From: Crateriforma spongiae
GTDB taxonomy: Bacteria; Planctomycetota; Planctomycetia; Pirellulales; Pirellulaceae
Assembly (NCBI RefSeq): GCF_012290005.1
Contig: NZ_JAAXMS010000001.1
Span: 124,001-188,000, forward strand
Direction of reading: 5' to 3'
DNA length: 64,000 nt
Below are positions 1-8,772 of the stretch, in pieces; position 1 is the stretch's first letter, and the number at the start of each line of letters is the position of its first letter. A model generated the notes under the pieces. That model saw nothing but the letters and a program-made list of their open reading frames with translations, was not told the origin of the DNA and did no database searches. The position numbers and the translations under genes were made by a program.

Positions 1-2531
1 ATCAGCTTGATCAGGATGTTTAGCGAGGGGCCCGTGGTATCTTTGAACGGGTCGCCCACCGTATCGCCGACAACACTGGATTTGTGGGCTTCGGACCCCT
101 TGCCACCGTGTTTGCCGGTTTCGATGTACTTCTTGGCGTTGTCCCAGGCACCGCCTGCGTTGCTCATGAACACCGCCATCGCGTAACCGGCACACAAACC
201 GCCCACCAGCAATCCCATCACACCACCGACGCCCAGCACCAGCCCGACGCCGACCGGAACCAGCACGGCCAGCAATGATGGACGCAGCATTTCCTTCTGG
301 GCACCCGATGTCGAAATCGCCACGCAACGTGCGTAGTCGGGGGTTCCCGTGCCATCCAAGATGCCAGGGATTTCATCGAATTGACGGCGAACCTCCAGCA
401 CCATTGCCATCGCGGCGCGACCAACGGCCTTCATCGTCATTGCTCCGAACACAAAGACCATCAAGACGCCTAGGAACACGCCGACCAATACCTTGGGGTT
501 CATCAGGGTGATCTTGTAATAGTCCATGTAGGCTTCGAGACCGGCCGGCGGCATGGCCGCGATCTGTTCTTTCAAGCTGGCATCGGCGGAAAGTTCGCCC
601 TCGGTGTTGTGACCGATCGCCGCGCCGGCGTGGTTGACGACCACATGAACCGGTTGGTCGTCGACCATGATTTCAATGGCGTTTTCCGAGTTGCTTTCGA
701 TCGCACTGACGGTGTAGTGATCGTTGTGTCTGCCATCGGCTGCATCACCACCGGGCAAGAACAGCCCGTACTTGCCGTGACCCAGCGGAACGATCGTGAA
801 ATCTTCCGTTTCGCTGTCCATGACTTCATAGGCCGCCGCAACTTCGCGGTGAATACCCACACGAACTTCTTCGACATAAGCGGCCAGCAAGGCCAGTGAC
901 GTCAGTGCAGCCGAACCGATGGCAAAGCCTTTGCCGATCGCCGCGGTCGTGTTGCCCAGCGAGTCCAAGGCATCGGTGCGCTCGCGGACTTGTTTGGGCA
1001 AGCCCGACATTTCAGCGTTACCGCCGGCGTTATCAGCGATCGGACCGTAGGCATCCGTGGCCAGTGTGATTCCCAGGGTCGACAGCATGCCGACCGATGC
1101 CATTCCGACGCCGTAAAGTCCCATGACCAAGTTTTCAAATCCATCGCACGCTGCAAAGGAAACCAGCATGCCAAGACTGACGGCCACGATCGGAATCCAA
1201 GTCGACAGCAAACCGGTCGCCACACCGTCGATGATCAGTGGGCCAGTGCCGCTGACCGCTTGATCGGAAATACCTTGCGTCGGTTTGTATTCGGCACTGG
1301 TGTAGTATTCCGTTCCGTATCCAATGATCAGACCGACGATCAAGCCGGTTGCCACTGCGATCACAACACCCCAGCAAACGCTGGACGGCAACAAAATTGG
1401 CATGATGATCATGGCAGCGATCAAGACCATGCCGCTGGAGCCCCAGATTCCTTTGTTCAATGCCATCATCAATTTTTTCATGGATGCGCCTTCTTCAGTG
1501 GCGACCAAGAAAATGCCTGCCAGCGAAAGCAGGATTCCCACACCGGCCAAGACCATTGGGGCACCCAGGAAGGCCAATTGCGCCGAGATCTTGTCGCCGA
1601 AACCTTCCGGAACGCCGCCCAAACTGACGGCGGCGACACCCAGTGCCATCGTTGCCAAGATCGAACCGGCGTACGACTCGTAAAGGTCGGCACCCATACC
1701 GGCCACGTCACCAACGTTGTCACCGACGTTGTCGGCGATCGTCGCGGGGTTACGGGGATCGTCTTCGGGGATTCCGGCTTCGACCTTGCCGACCAAGTCG
1801 GCACCGACGTCGGCGGCTTTGGTGTAGATCCCGCCACCGACACGAGCAAACAACGCTTGGGATGACGCACCCATGCCGAAGCACAGCATCACCACGGTGA
1901 TCGTTTCCAGGCTCATCGGCTGGCCACCGAACACGACGTGGTGGAATTTGTACAGATACAGGAACCACAGGCTGATATCCAGCATGGCCAGTCCGACCAC
2001 GGCCAGACCCATCACGCTGCCGGCGCGAAAGGCAATCTTCAGGCCACGGTCCAGCGATTCGCTGGCTCCCTGGGCGGTACGTCCCGACGCGTTGGTGGCG
2101 GTCTTCATGCCAAAGAAGCCGGCCAAGCCCGAAAAGAAACCGCCGGTCAGGAAAGCGAATGGAACCAAGCGGTGTTGGACTTCCAAACCGAACGCCATCA
2201 CGGCCAACAGGCTGCTGACGACGATGAAAAAGATGATCACCACCATGTACTGACGTCGCAGATAGGCGTAGGCACCTTCACGGACGTACTTGGCAATTTC
2301 CTTCATGCGGTCGTTGCCTTCGCTTTGTTCCATGATCCATCGATAGAACATGAAAGCGCTGACCAAGGCGACCGCGGCGGTGATCCAAGTCAAGTGCCAC
2401 CACAGCGGCAACGGGCGAGACTGGTCAAGAGCGGTTTCGACAATCTCGCCGGTGGCCTCAGACCCTGCCGCCGCAAGCGGCGGCAGTAACCAGTTGGAAA
2501 AAATGTCAGGGATGGAAGGAAGTACATGCAT
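1..2531 (-). CDS. hppA: Membrane-bound ion-translocating pyrophosphatase (3' end outside window)
   Basis: Hydrolyses cytoplasmic PPi and pumps H+ or Na+ outward. I translated the minus strand from the ATG at 2531-2529; the frame stays open to base 1 (about 843 codons) and the last residues read TSGPLLNILIKL, so only a short C-terminus is missing. The family substrate signature DNVGDNVGDVAGMGADL is intact, preceded by the acidic DVGADLVGKVE loop. The segment GNTTAAIGKGFAIGSA (about 912-959) has Ala where K+-independent enzymes have Lys, which by family rules predicts a K+-dependent pump. About 90-100 extra hydrophilic residues (about 500-875) separate two transmembrane helices that are normally close together. 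Family assignment is certain; Na+ versus H+ is not decided here. Confidence 0.95.
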   Translation of the reverse strand, partial: MHVLPSIPDIFSNWLLPPLAAAGSEATGEIVETALDQSRPLPLWWHLTWITAAVALVSAFMFYRWIMEQSEGNDRMKEIAKYVREGAYAYLRRQYMVVIIFFIVVSSLLAVMAFGLEVQHRLVPFAFLTGGFFSGLAGFFGMKTATNASGRTAQGASESLDRGLKIAFRAGSVMGLAVVGLAMLDISLWFLYLYKFHHVVFGGQPMSLETITVVMLCFGMGASSQALFARVGGGIYTKAADVGADLVGKVEAGIPEDDPRNPATIADNVGDNVGDVAGMGADLYESYAGSILATMALGVAAVSLGGVPEGFGDKISAQLAFLGAPMVLAGVGILLSLAGIFLVATEEGASMKKLMMALNKGIWGSSGMVLIAAMIIMPILLPSSVCWGVVIAVATGLIVGLIIGYGTEYYTSAEYKPTQGISDQAVSGTGPLIIDGVATGLLSTWIPIVAVSLGMLVSFAACDGFENLVMGLYGVGMASVGMLSTLGITLATDAYGPIADNAGGNAEMSGLPKQVRERTDALDSLGNTTAAIGKGFAIGSAALTSLALLAAYVEEVRVGIHREVAAAYEVMDSETEDFTIVPLGHGKYGLFLPGGDAADGRHNDHYTVSAIESNSENAIEIMVDDQPVHVVVNHAGAAIGHNTEGELSADASLKEQIAAMPPAGLEAYMDYYKITLMNPKVLVGVFLGVLMVFVFGAMTMKAVGRAAMAMVLEVRRQFDEIPGILDGTGTPDYARCVAISTSGAQKEMLRPSLLAVLVPVGVGLVLGVGGVMGLLVGGLCAGYAMAVFMSNAGGAWDNAKKYIETGKHGGKGSEAHKSSVVGDTVGDPFKDTTGPSLNILIKL

Positions 2532-3172
2532 GATGGGACCTCGGGTTCCTGCGTGTGGAAGGGGGATCGATGACAGGCAGTCGACCGTTGGGCCCGACGC
2601 GACGGTTAGGGCAGCCATCGTTCTGGGCCGAAGGGATCGCGGTCTTCGCGATGCATCGGAGCTTACCGATTCAACTTTTGATCTGCTACGCAACAGCACA
2701 CTCAAAACAGGCTGATGTGTGCGAGTGAGACGATTTGTCATCAGCTAGCAAACGCGTTGGCCATGAATCGCCACAACTTCAACGCACCGATAGGTTTTGG
2801 AGCGGTCATGATGCCGCCAAGAACGGGTGTCTACCGGACAATCTGTCGCTGAAGGCTGGGAAAATTCCCCGCACGCATTCACGAGATGCCGATCGGTTCA
2901 GTACCATTCGACTCGTTCCATCGGCCGACCGAACGTTCATCGTTTAGAGTGCCTCTGCGACACAGTGGCACACATTGGTTTCTGGTGGGACATGGTCAGT
3001 GTGGCGATTTGACGCAAATGGTTCTGTCGACCCGAACACAAGGTCGGCGCCTGAGTGACAGATCTCGACACATCGCCGAAAACGAATGTCGCAAACGCGA
3101 TGCGTCGTCGAAGCGAAGTTGACGACCTTTTCGCTTTCACTAATTCAAGCTACACGCCGAGGAGATTTCCCG
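2532..3172. other. Divergent intergenic region hppA / carboxyltransferase operon
   Basis: 641 bases between divergent starts, so it must hold promoters for both directions. The short reading frames here have no recognisable protein features. I see no tRNA-like fold, strong terminator or clear operator. A Shine-Dalgarno-like GAGGAG lies just before the ATG at 3173. Confidence 0.6.
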
Positions 3173-4669
3173 ATGACACGTCACGTGGATGTCACGGAAT
3201 TGGTACTGCGCGACGGGCACCAAAGCATTTTGGCGACCCGTATGGCGCTCGAAGACATGGTGCCGATCTGTGAGGAAATCGATCAGGCCGGTTACTGGAG
3301 TGTCGAGTGCTGGGGCGGGGCGACGTACGACTCCTGCATCCGCTTTTTGAATGAAGATCCATGGGAAAGATTGCGAACGTTTCGCAAACTGTTGCCCAAT
3401 AGTCGGCTGCAAATGCTGTTGCGCGGCCAAAACTTGTTGGGCTATCGGCACTACGAAGACACGGTCGTCGACCGGTTCGTGGACAAGTCGGCCGAAAACG
3501 GCATGGATGTCTTCCGCGTCTTTGACGCTTTGAATGACATTCGAAATCTAAAGCGTGCGATGGAAGCGGTTCGCCGGACGGGCAAGCACGCCGAAGGCAC
3601 GATCTGCTACACCACCAGTCCGCTGCACACCAACGACCATTTCGTCGAAATGGCCAAGCGGCTGCAAGACATGGGGTGCGATTCGATTTGTTTGAAAGAC
3701 ATGGCTGCCCTGCTGAAACCGCAACCCGCCTACGACATCGTCAAGGGCATCAAGGAAGCGTGTGGCGATGACATGTTGGTGCACGTTCACGTGCACAGCA
3801 CCACTGGCGTCACCTTGGTTAGCTTGATGAAGGCGATCGAAGCCGGTGCCGATATCGTCGACACCGCGATTTCCAGCCTCAGTCTGGGACCGGGGCACAA
3901 CCCGACCGAAGCTTTGGTCGAAATGCTGGAAGGCACCGGTTACACCACTTCGCTGGATAAGGAGCGGCTCAAGAAAATTAAACAGCACTTTGCAAAGATT
4001 CGACCCCGCTATGCCGAGTTTGAATCGAAATTCATCGGTGTCGAAACCGACATCTTCGACAGCCAAATTCCCGGCGGCATGATTTCCAACATGGAAAGCC
4101 AGTTGGCCCAACAAGGCGCCGCCGATCGGCTGCAAGAAGTGTTGGAAGAAGTGCCACGTGTTCGCGAGGTGTCCGGTTTCCCGCCCCTGGTCACTCCGTC
4201 CAGCCAGATCGTCGGGACACAAGCGGTGTTCAACGTTCTGATGGGACCCTACAAAGCGCTGACGGGTGAGTTTGCTGATTTGATGCTGGGGTATTACGGC
4301 GAAACCATCGCCCCACGTGATCCCAAGATCATCGAAGCGGCCGAAAAACATGCCAAGAAGTCACCCATCACCAAACGTCCGGCCGATTGTTTGAAACCGG
4401 AATGGGACGAACTTCGCGACAAAGCATCGGCACTGGACGGATTCGACGGTACCGACGAAGACGTGCTGACCTATGCAATGTTCCCGCAAGTGGCGCCTGG
4501 GTTCTTTTCGACTCGTGGCGAAGGACCAAAGAACCTAAGCAAAACCGCCGAACAGGTCGCTGAAGAAAAGGTCAAAGCCGAAGCGGCGCGGAAAGGCATC
4601 AAGTCCGAAGTCAATTATGAAGTCAAGCTTTACGGGAAGACCCATAAAGTTTCGGTAGAACCCGTTTAG
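3173..4669 (+). CDS. Carboxyltransferase subunit (5S transcarboxylase / OadA-like)
   Basis: Biotin-dependent carboxyl transfer domain of the pyruvate/oxaloacetate type (methylmalonyl-CoA carboxytransferase 5S or oxaloacetate decarboxylase alpha). It moves a carboxyl group between carboxybiotin and a 2-oxoacid. 498 residues from the ATG at 3173, chosen because GAGGAG precedes it; the frame extends 29 codons upstream without family similarity. Zn ligands are visible as Asp14 in LRDGHQS and the HVH pair near residues 206-208; the carbamylated lysine is Lys175 in CLKDMAAL. A conserved post-TIM-barrel domain follows. No biotinyl domain is fused; that is a separate gene 3' in the operon. First gene of a four-gene operon. 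No OadB-type membrane decarboxylase is present, so a soluble transcarboxylase is more likely than a Na+ pump. Confidence 0.92.
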   Translation: MTRHVDVTELVLRDGHQSILATRMALEDMVPICEEIDQAGYWSVECWGGATYDSCIRFLNEDPWERLRTFRKLLPNSRLQMLLRGQNLLGYRHYEDTVVDRFVDKSAENGMDVFRVFDALNDIRNLKRAMEAVRRTGKHAEGTICYTTSPLHTNDHFVEMAKRLQDMGCDSICLKDMAALLKPQPAYDIVKGIKEACGDDMLVHVHVHSTTGVTLVSLMKAIEAGADIVDTAISSLSLGPGHNPTEALVEMLEGTGYTTSLDKERLKKIKQHFAKIRPRYAEFESKFIGVETDIFDSQIPGGMISNMESQLAQQGAADRLQEVLEEVPRVREVSGFPPLVTPSSQIVGTQAVFNVLMGPYKALTGEFADLMLGYYGETIAPRDPKIIEAAEKHAKKSPITKRPADCLKPEWDELRDKASALDGFDGTDEDVLTYAMFPQVAPGFFSTRGEGPKNLSKTAEQVAEEKVKAEAARKGIKSEVNYEVKLYGKTHKVSVEPV

Positions 4670-4694
4670 TCCATACCGCAAAGGATCCCAAGCA

Positions 4695-6257
4695 ATGACG
4701 GCGAAAGAGAAAGATACAATGGATGACTTGGTCGACGACCTGCGGCAGCGTCGTGACACGGTCATGCTGGGTGGCGGTGAAAAACGCCTCGAAAAACAGC
4801 GTGATCAAGGCAAGATGACGGCACGCGAACGGGTGGACAACTTGGTCGATGATGCCAGCTTCGAAGAATTCGGCATTTTCGCCGAACACCGCCAAACTCA
4901 ATTCGGTTTGGGCGGTCGCGTCATCCCGGCCGATGGCGTGGTGACCGGTGCCGCATCCATCGATGGGCGTCTGGTTCACTTGGCCAGCCAAGATTTTACC
5001 GTGTTGGGTGGTTCCGCCGGCGAGGTGCATTCGCTGAAGGTCGCCGACGCGATGAAACGTTCGCTGAAGACGGGCAGCCCGTTCGTTTTCTTGAACGATT
5101 CCGGAGGTGCCCGGGTCCAGGAAGGTATTGATTCGCTTTCCGGCTACGGACAAGTGTTTCGATCCAACGTGTTGCTTTCCGGTGCCGTGCCCCAAATCAG
5201 TTTGATTTGTGGTCCTTGTGCCGGTGGTGCGGCCTATTCGCCGGCACTGACGGACTTTGTGATCCAAACTCGCAAAGCCCAGATGTTCATCACCGGTCCA
5301 CAGGTGATCAAACAGGTGACCGGCGAAGAAATCACGGCCGAACAGCTCGGTGGTGCCGATTCCCATATGATCCACTCTGGCGTGGTTCACTTTGTCGCCA
5401 GGGATGACGCGGATGCGCTTCACATCTGTCGTCGTCTGCTTAGTTTCCTGCCGTCGAACAACTTGGAAGATGCCCCCATCGTTCCCTGTGACGACAACTT
5501 GGAACCCAATCCCGAGCTGAACAACATTGTGCCCGTCGACCACAAAGCCGGTTACGACATCCGTGCGGTGATCGCCGAAGTCGTCGATCGCAAAGACTTC
5601 CTGGAGGTCCAGGCCGGGCACGCGACCAACATGGTGGTTGGTTTTGCTCGAATCCTGGGACGAACCGTCGGGATCATCGCCAACCAGCCGATGGTGCTGG
5701 CTGGTGCGATCGACAACCATGCCGCCAACAAGGCGTCACGGTTCATTCGGTTCTGCAACGCGTTCAACATCCCGTTGGTCACGATGGTCGACGTTCCCGG
5801 TTATCTGCCGGGCGTTGAACAGGAATACAACGGCATCATTCGAAATGGTGCCAAATTGTTGTTCGCCTATTCAGCGGCAACCGTGCCGATGGTTCAGCTG
5901 ATTTTGCGGAAGTCCTATGGTGGTGCCCACGTTGCGATGTGTTCACGTGATATCGGTGCCGATGCCGTGTTCGCATGGCCGACCGCCGAAGTGGCTGTGA
6001 TGGGTGCCGAAGGAGCCGTGGAAATCGTGTTCCGCAAAGAAATGGCCGAAGCCGAAGACCCGGTGGCCCGCAGGGCCGAATTGATTGCGGAGTATCGCGA
6101 AGCGTTTGCGTCGCCGTATGTTGCCGCTGGTCGCCGGTTGGTCGACGATGTGATCGAACCGGCCGACACGCGAAAACACATCGCGCGTGCGTTGGAATAC
6201 TTGCGAAACAAGCGAGACCAGCGTCCGCCAAAGAAGCATGGCTTGATTCCGCTGTAG
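4695..6257 (+). CDS. Acyl-CoA carboxyltransferase (12S / propionyl-CoA carboxylase beta-like)
   Basis: 520-residue crotonase-fold carboxyltransferase of the PccB/MmdA/12S family that transfers CO2 between biotin and an acyl-CoA, typically propionyl- or methylmalonyl-CoA. Both halves of the fold are present. The N-terminal half has the oxyanion-hole segment GGSAGEVHSLK and NDSGGARVQEGI; the C-terminal half has DVPGYLPG and the glycine-rich KSYGGAHVAM. Length is typical. It starts 25 bases after the 5S-like gene. With the 5S-like and carrier subunits it reconstitutes all parts of a methylmalonyl-CoA:pyruvate-type transcarboxylase. A propionyl-CoA carboxylase is an alternative but would need a biotin carboxylase encoded elsewhere. 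Confidence 0.93.
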   Translation: MTAKEKDTMDDLVDDLRQRRDTVMLGGGEKRLEKQRDQGKMTARERVDNLVDDASFEEFGIFAEHRQTQFGLGGRVIPADGVVTGAASIDGRLVHLASQDFTVLGGSAGEVHSLKVADAMKRSLKTGSPFVFLNDSGGARVQEGIDSLSGYGQVFRSNVLLSGAVPQISLICGPCAGGAAYSPALTDFVIQTRKAQMFITGPQVIKQVTGEEITAEQLGGADSHMIHSGVVHFVARDDADALHICRRLLSFLPSNNLEDAPIVPCDDNLEPNPELNNIVPVDHKAGYDIRAVIAEVVDRKDFLEVQAGHATNMVVGFARILGRTVGIIANQPMVLAGAIDNHAANKASRFIRFCNAFNIPLVTMVDVPGYLPGVEQEYNGIIRNGAKLLFAYSAATVPMVQLILRKSYGGAHVAMCSRDIGADAVFAWPTAEVAVMGAEGAVEIVFRKEMAEAEDPVARRAELIAEYREAFASPYVAAGRRLVDDVIEPADTRKHIARALEYLRNKRDQRPPKKHGLIPL

Positions 6258-6299
6258 GACGCCTTGCGGTCACACCGGTGTGGCCGTCTGGCGCGTCCA
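6258..6299 (+). other. Intercistronic imperfect hairpin
   Basis: Right after the stop of the 12S-like gene, an outer arm pair (GACGCC with GGCGCGTC) encloses an inner near-palindrome, GGTCACACCGGTGTGGCC. No U-tract follows, so a terminator is unlikely. It could protect or process the mRNA and set subunit ratios. Confidence 0.4.
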
Positions 6300-6336
6300 T
6301 CCGTCCAATGCGTTTCCAACTTCGGAATTCTATGTT

Positions 6337-6624
6337 ATGACCGACGATCAAAAGAATAACGATGAAATTGTCGCGATGCTGAAGTCGTTGCGGCAAGACA
6401 TTCAGGGACTGCAGTCGCGGGTTGCATCGCTTGAAAAGGCGATGGAATCCGTTGAAAACAGCAAGCCCCCAATTGACGAACAACGGCTGATGATCATCTC
6501 CAGTGCGATCGCAGCCTACTTGGGTGTTAAACCACAGATCCGACAAATTCGCCTGATCAGTTCTAAGACTTGGGCACACCAAGGTCGGGCGACCATCCAT
6601 GCTTCTCACGCCTTGGCACGTTAA
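6337..6624 (+). CDS. Small subunit of biotin-dependent carboxyltransferase/decarboxylase
   Basis: 95-residue protein. Residues 5-45 are heptad-like and charged (coiled coil, LKSLRQDIQGLQSRVASLEK). The C-terminus has IISSAIAAYLGVKPQIRQIR followed by a Trp-containing tail, resembling the short C-terminal segment of OadG/gamma and 'epsilon' subunits that sit between the carboxyltransferase and the carrier in related operons. No N-terminal transmembrane helix is visible, unlike true OadG. The ATG at 6337 is chosen because the upstream extension is unlike the family. Its role is probably structural, scaffolding the complex; this is inferred from context. Confidence 0.7.
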   Translation: MTDDQKNNDEIVAMLKSLRQDIQGLQSRVASLEKAMESVENSKPPIDEQRLMIISSAIAAYLGVKPQIRQIRLISSKTWAHQGRATIHASHALAR

Positions 6625-6642
6625 TTCATCAGGGAGATTCCA

Positions 6643-7032
6643 GTGAAACTAAAGATCAAAATTGATGGTGACGTGTACGAGGTTGAAGTCGACGTCGCCG
6701 AAGAAGAATCCCCGCAACCGGGGTTCGTTCCTGCCAGCGAAAGTTATCAAGCACCAGGCGTTGCTCCGCCGGCAGCGCCACCGTCCGGCGGCGGTGGTGG
6801 TCAAGTCGTCGAAGACGAAAGCAAGGTTTGCCGCAGCCCCGTTTCCGGTGTCGTGATCCGCGTGCCGGTTGAAGTGGGCGAAGAAATCGAACAAGACCAA
6901 GAATTGATGGTCTTGGAAGCGATGAAGATGGAAACGGTCATCACCGCGCCCATCGCCGGAAAAATCGCCAAGCTGAACGCTGAAGTCGGCGGCAGCGTCA
7001 AAGCGAATGATGTGTTGATTGAATTCGAATGA
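6643..7032 (+). CDS. Biotin carboxyl carrier protein (1.3S-like)
   Basis: 129 residues. An N-terminal strand region (1-20) is followed by a Pro/Ala/Gly-rich flexible linker (about 24-55) and a biotinyl domain (60-129). The biotinylation site is Lys95 in EAMKMET. The linker swings biotin between the two carboxyltransferase subunits. It begins 18 bases after the small subunit, with a GGGAGA ribosome-binding site, and closes the operon before a hairpin terminator. Confidence 0.95.
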   Translation: MKLKIKIDGDVYEVEVDVAEEESPQPGFVPASESYQAPGVAPPAAPPSGGGGGQVVEDESKVCRSPVSGVVIRVPVEVGEEIEQDQELMVLEAMKMETVITAPIAGKIAKLNAEVGGSVKANDVLIEFE

Positions 7033-7080
7033 TTCTTTGACCATCGATCGATCCGCAAGGAACGATCGCTAAGACAACCA

Positions 7081-7117
7081 AACACCGTGGCGTGCATCCA
7101 CACGTTGCGGTGTTTTT
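7081..7117 (+). terminator. Rho-independent terminator of the carboxyltransferase operon
   Basis: AACACCG (7081-7087) pairs with CGGTGTT (7108-7114), with possible further pairing inside, followed by a T run (7112-7116). It lies between the convergent carrier gene and sulfatase gene. Confidence 0.7.
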
Positions 7118-7191
7118 CGTGCGCATCGGTACCCCGCCCTGCTCCGCTACGTCGCGCGTCGTAGAATCGATCGGTATTTCACCGGCGTTTC

Positions 7192-8769
7192 TTAGGGCAG
7201 CCCCGGAGCCCTGGGCCAATCTGATTCAGAAATCCAGTGCGGCTTGTCACGGGTTTCCCACAGCCAACGTTTCGGATCGGCATGTGGATTTTGCGTCGGG
7301 ATGGGAGCACCCGTGCTGCGAATCCAATCGAACAAACGTCGACGCAGGTCGTCGGTCAGTTTGGGTCGCTCCGCTGCAAGGTCATGCGTTTCGGCAAGGT
7401 CCGCTTCCAAATCGTAAAGCTCCGTTCGCTGCCCGATTCGATATTGCCCCCTGGGGTCGACATGGTCGCCAAAAAACTCGATCAGTTTCCAGCGTCCCCG
7501 GCGAATGATCGCGGCCGGCGTGGCACCCCAGCGAAGATCGTATAGCGGCATGTACCAACACAGATCTCGCGTCGGAGCGACGTCACCTTGCAATACGGGG
7601 ATAACGTTTCGTCCGTCCAGAGTCACGCCCGCGTCGGTGCCACCTTGCGATCGATCGACATCCGCGGCGGCGATAAACGTGGTCAACCAGTCGGTCACTT
7701 GGACCGGCGCGTCGATCGTCTTCCCCGCCGGAATGGATCCCGGCCAACGGACCAGGCACGGAACTCGGATGCCACCTTCGTAAACGGAGCCTTTTCCGGC
7801 ACGCAACGGATCGCTATCAAATTCCTCCTTGTGGACGAGCATCGGTTGGCTGCCGTCAAGCGGCTGATCATTCCATTGGGGCAATGCAAGCTGGGTGTCG
7901 ACACCACCGTTGTCCGAAAGAAAAACAATCAATGTGTTGTCTTCTTCGCCAGATGTATGCAAATGATCAAGGATTCGCCCGATGGAACGGTCCAGGTGCT
8001 CGATGGCGGCAAGGTAGGTGGCATTGTTCATGCCTTCGGCGGGATGTCCGGCATTCAAATACTTTTCCACCAGCGCAGGCGGCGCGGAAACTTTGCCATG
8101 CAGTGTGTGGTGGGACAGGTAAAAGAACCACGGTCCGTCGCCCGAATCATCAATGAATCGAATCGTCTCATCCGTCAGATGATCGACCCATTTGTCGCCT
8201 TCGTTTTGGCTGCCCGGCCCCGGTGGTGCGACAAAATCAAACCCGAATTGATCCGCCGAGCCAGCTTTCAGGAAGGTGTAGTGACCGTGCTCGTTGTTGG
8301 TCAAATGCCACTTGCCCGCCATTCCTGTTCGGTAACCGGCGTTGCGAAGCCAGTGTGGCATGTGGCAGCTTTGCGGATCCAAATTCTCACGATACAGCGG
8401 TTCGATCACCGGCGCAAACGGTGTTCCATACCAACCGATGACGTGCCACATGCCGTTACGCGGTGGGGACTGGCCGGTCAAAAGCGCCGCGCGTGTGGGG
8501 GTGCACTGGGGCGTGACGTAGGCCGACGTCAAACGCACTCCTTCGGTGGCCAATCGATCGATCGCCGGTGTCGATACCAACGTACCGCCATAACACGACA
8601 GCGATGAACAGCTTTGGTCATCGGTCAGGATCAGCAAGATGTTGGGACGGTCGTTTTCGGCGGAACAGAAGTTCGTTGCCGCCAAACAACACAGGCACAC
8701 GGCGATCAATCGTTCCGCCTGCAAACGCCGGCGTAGTGACAGCAAAATCATTGTTGCGAACCCGAACAA
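7192..8769 (-). CDS. Secreted type I sulfatase
   Basis: 525-residue formylglycine-dependent sulfatase hydrolysing a sulfate ester, probably on a polysaccharide. It has an N-terminal hydrophobic signal region (about 20-36). The Ca-binding Asp50-Asp51 lies in LILTDDQS, and the sulfatase signature CTPTRAALLTG places the formylglycine Cys at residue 89. Further family motifs include GKWHLT and FLSDNGG. Last gene of a minus-strand trio: its start lies 3 bases after the stop of the Gfo/Idh/MocA gene. No formylglycine-generating enzyme is encoded in the window. Substrate cannot be told from sequence. Confidence 0.94.
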   Translation of the reverse strand: MFGFATMILLSLRRRLQAERLIAVCLCCLAATNFCSAENDRPNILLILTDDQSCSSLSCYGGTLVSTPAIDRLATEGVRLTSAYVTPQCTPTRAALLTGQSPPRNGMWHVIGWYGTPFAPVIEPLYRENLDPQSCHMPHWLRNAGYRTGMAGKWHLTNNEHGHYTFLKAGSADQFGFDFVAPPGPGSQNEGDKWVDHLTDETIRFIDDSGDGPWFFYLSHHTLHGKVSAPPALVEKYLNAGHPAEGMNNATYLAAIEHLDRSIGRILDHLHTSGEEDNTLIVFLSDNGGVDTQLALPQWNDQPLDGSQPMLVHKEEFDSDPLRAGKGSVYEGGIRVPCLVRWPGSIPAGKTIDAPVQVTDWLTTFIAAADVDRSQGGTDAGVTLDGRNVIPVLQGDVAPTRDLCWYMPLYDLRWGATPAAIIRRGRWKLIEFFGDHVDPRGQYRIGQRTELYDLEADLAETHDLAAERPKLTDDLRRRLFDWIRSTGAPIPTQNPHADPKRWLWETRDKPHWISESDWPRAPGLP

Positions 8770-8772
8770 ATA

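Noticed and set aside
990-1865. 291-residue frame antisense to hppA
   Set aside because: Runs opposite a clearly conserved pyrophosphatase; the sequence is His/Gln/Asp-rich shadow translation without motifs.
4623-5720. 365-residue frame antisense to the 12S-like gene
   Set aside because: Overlaps a full-length conserved carboxyltransferase; no recognisable domain.
7588-8607. 339-residue frame antisense to the sulfatase
   Set aside because: Shadow of a conserved sulfatase gene with intact signature motifs.
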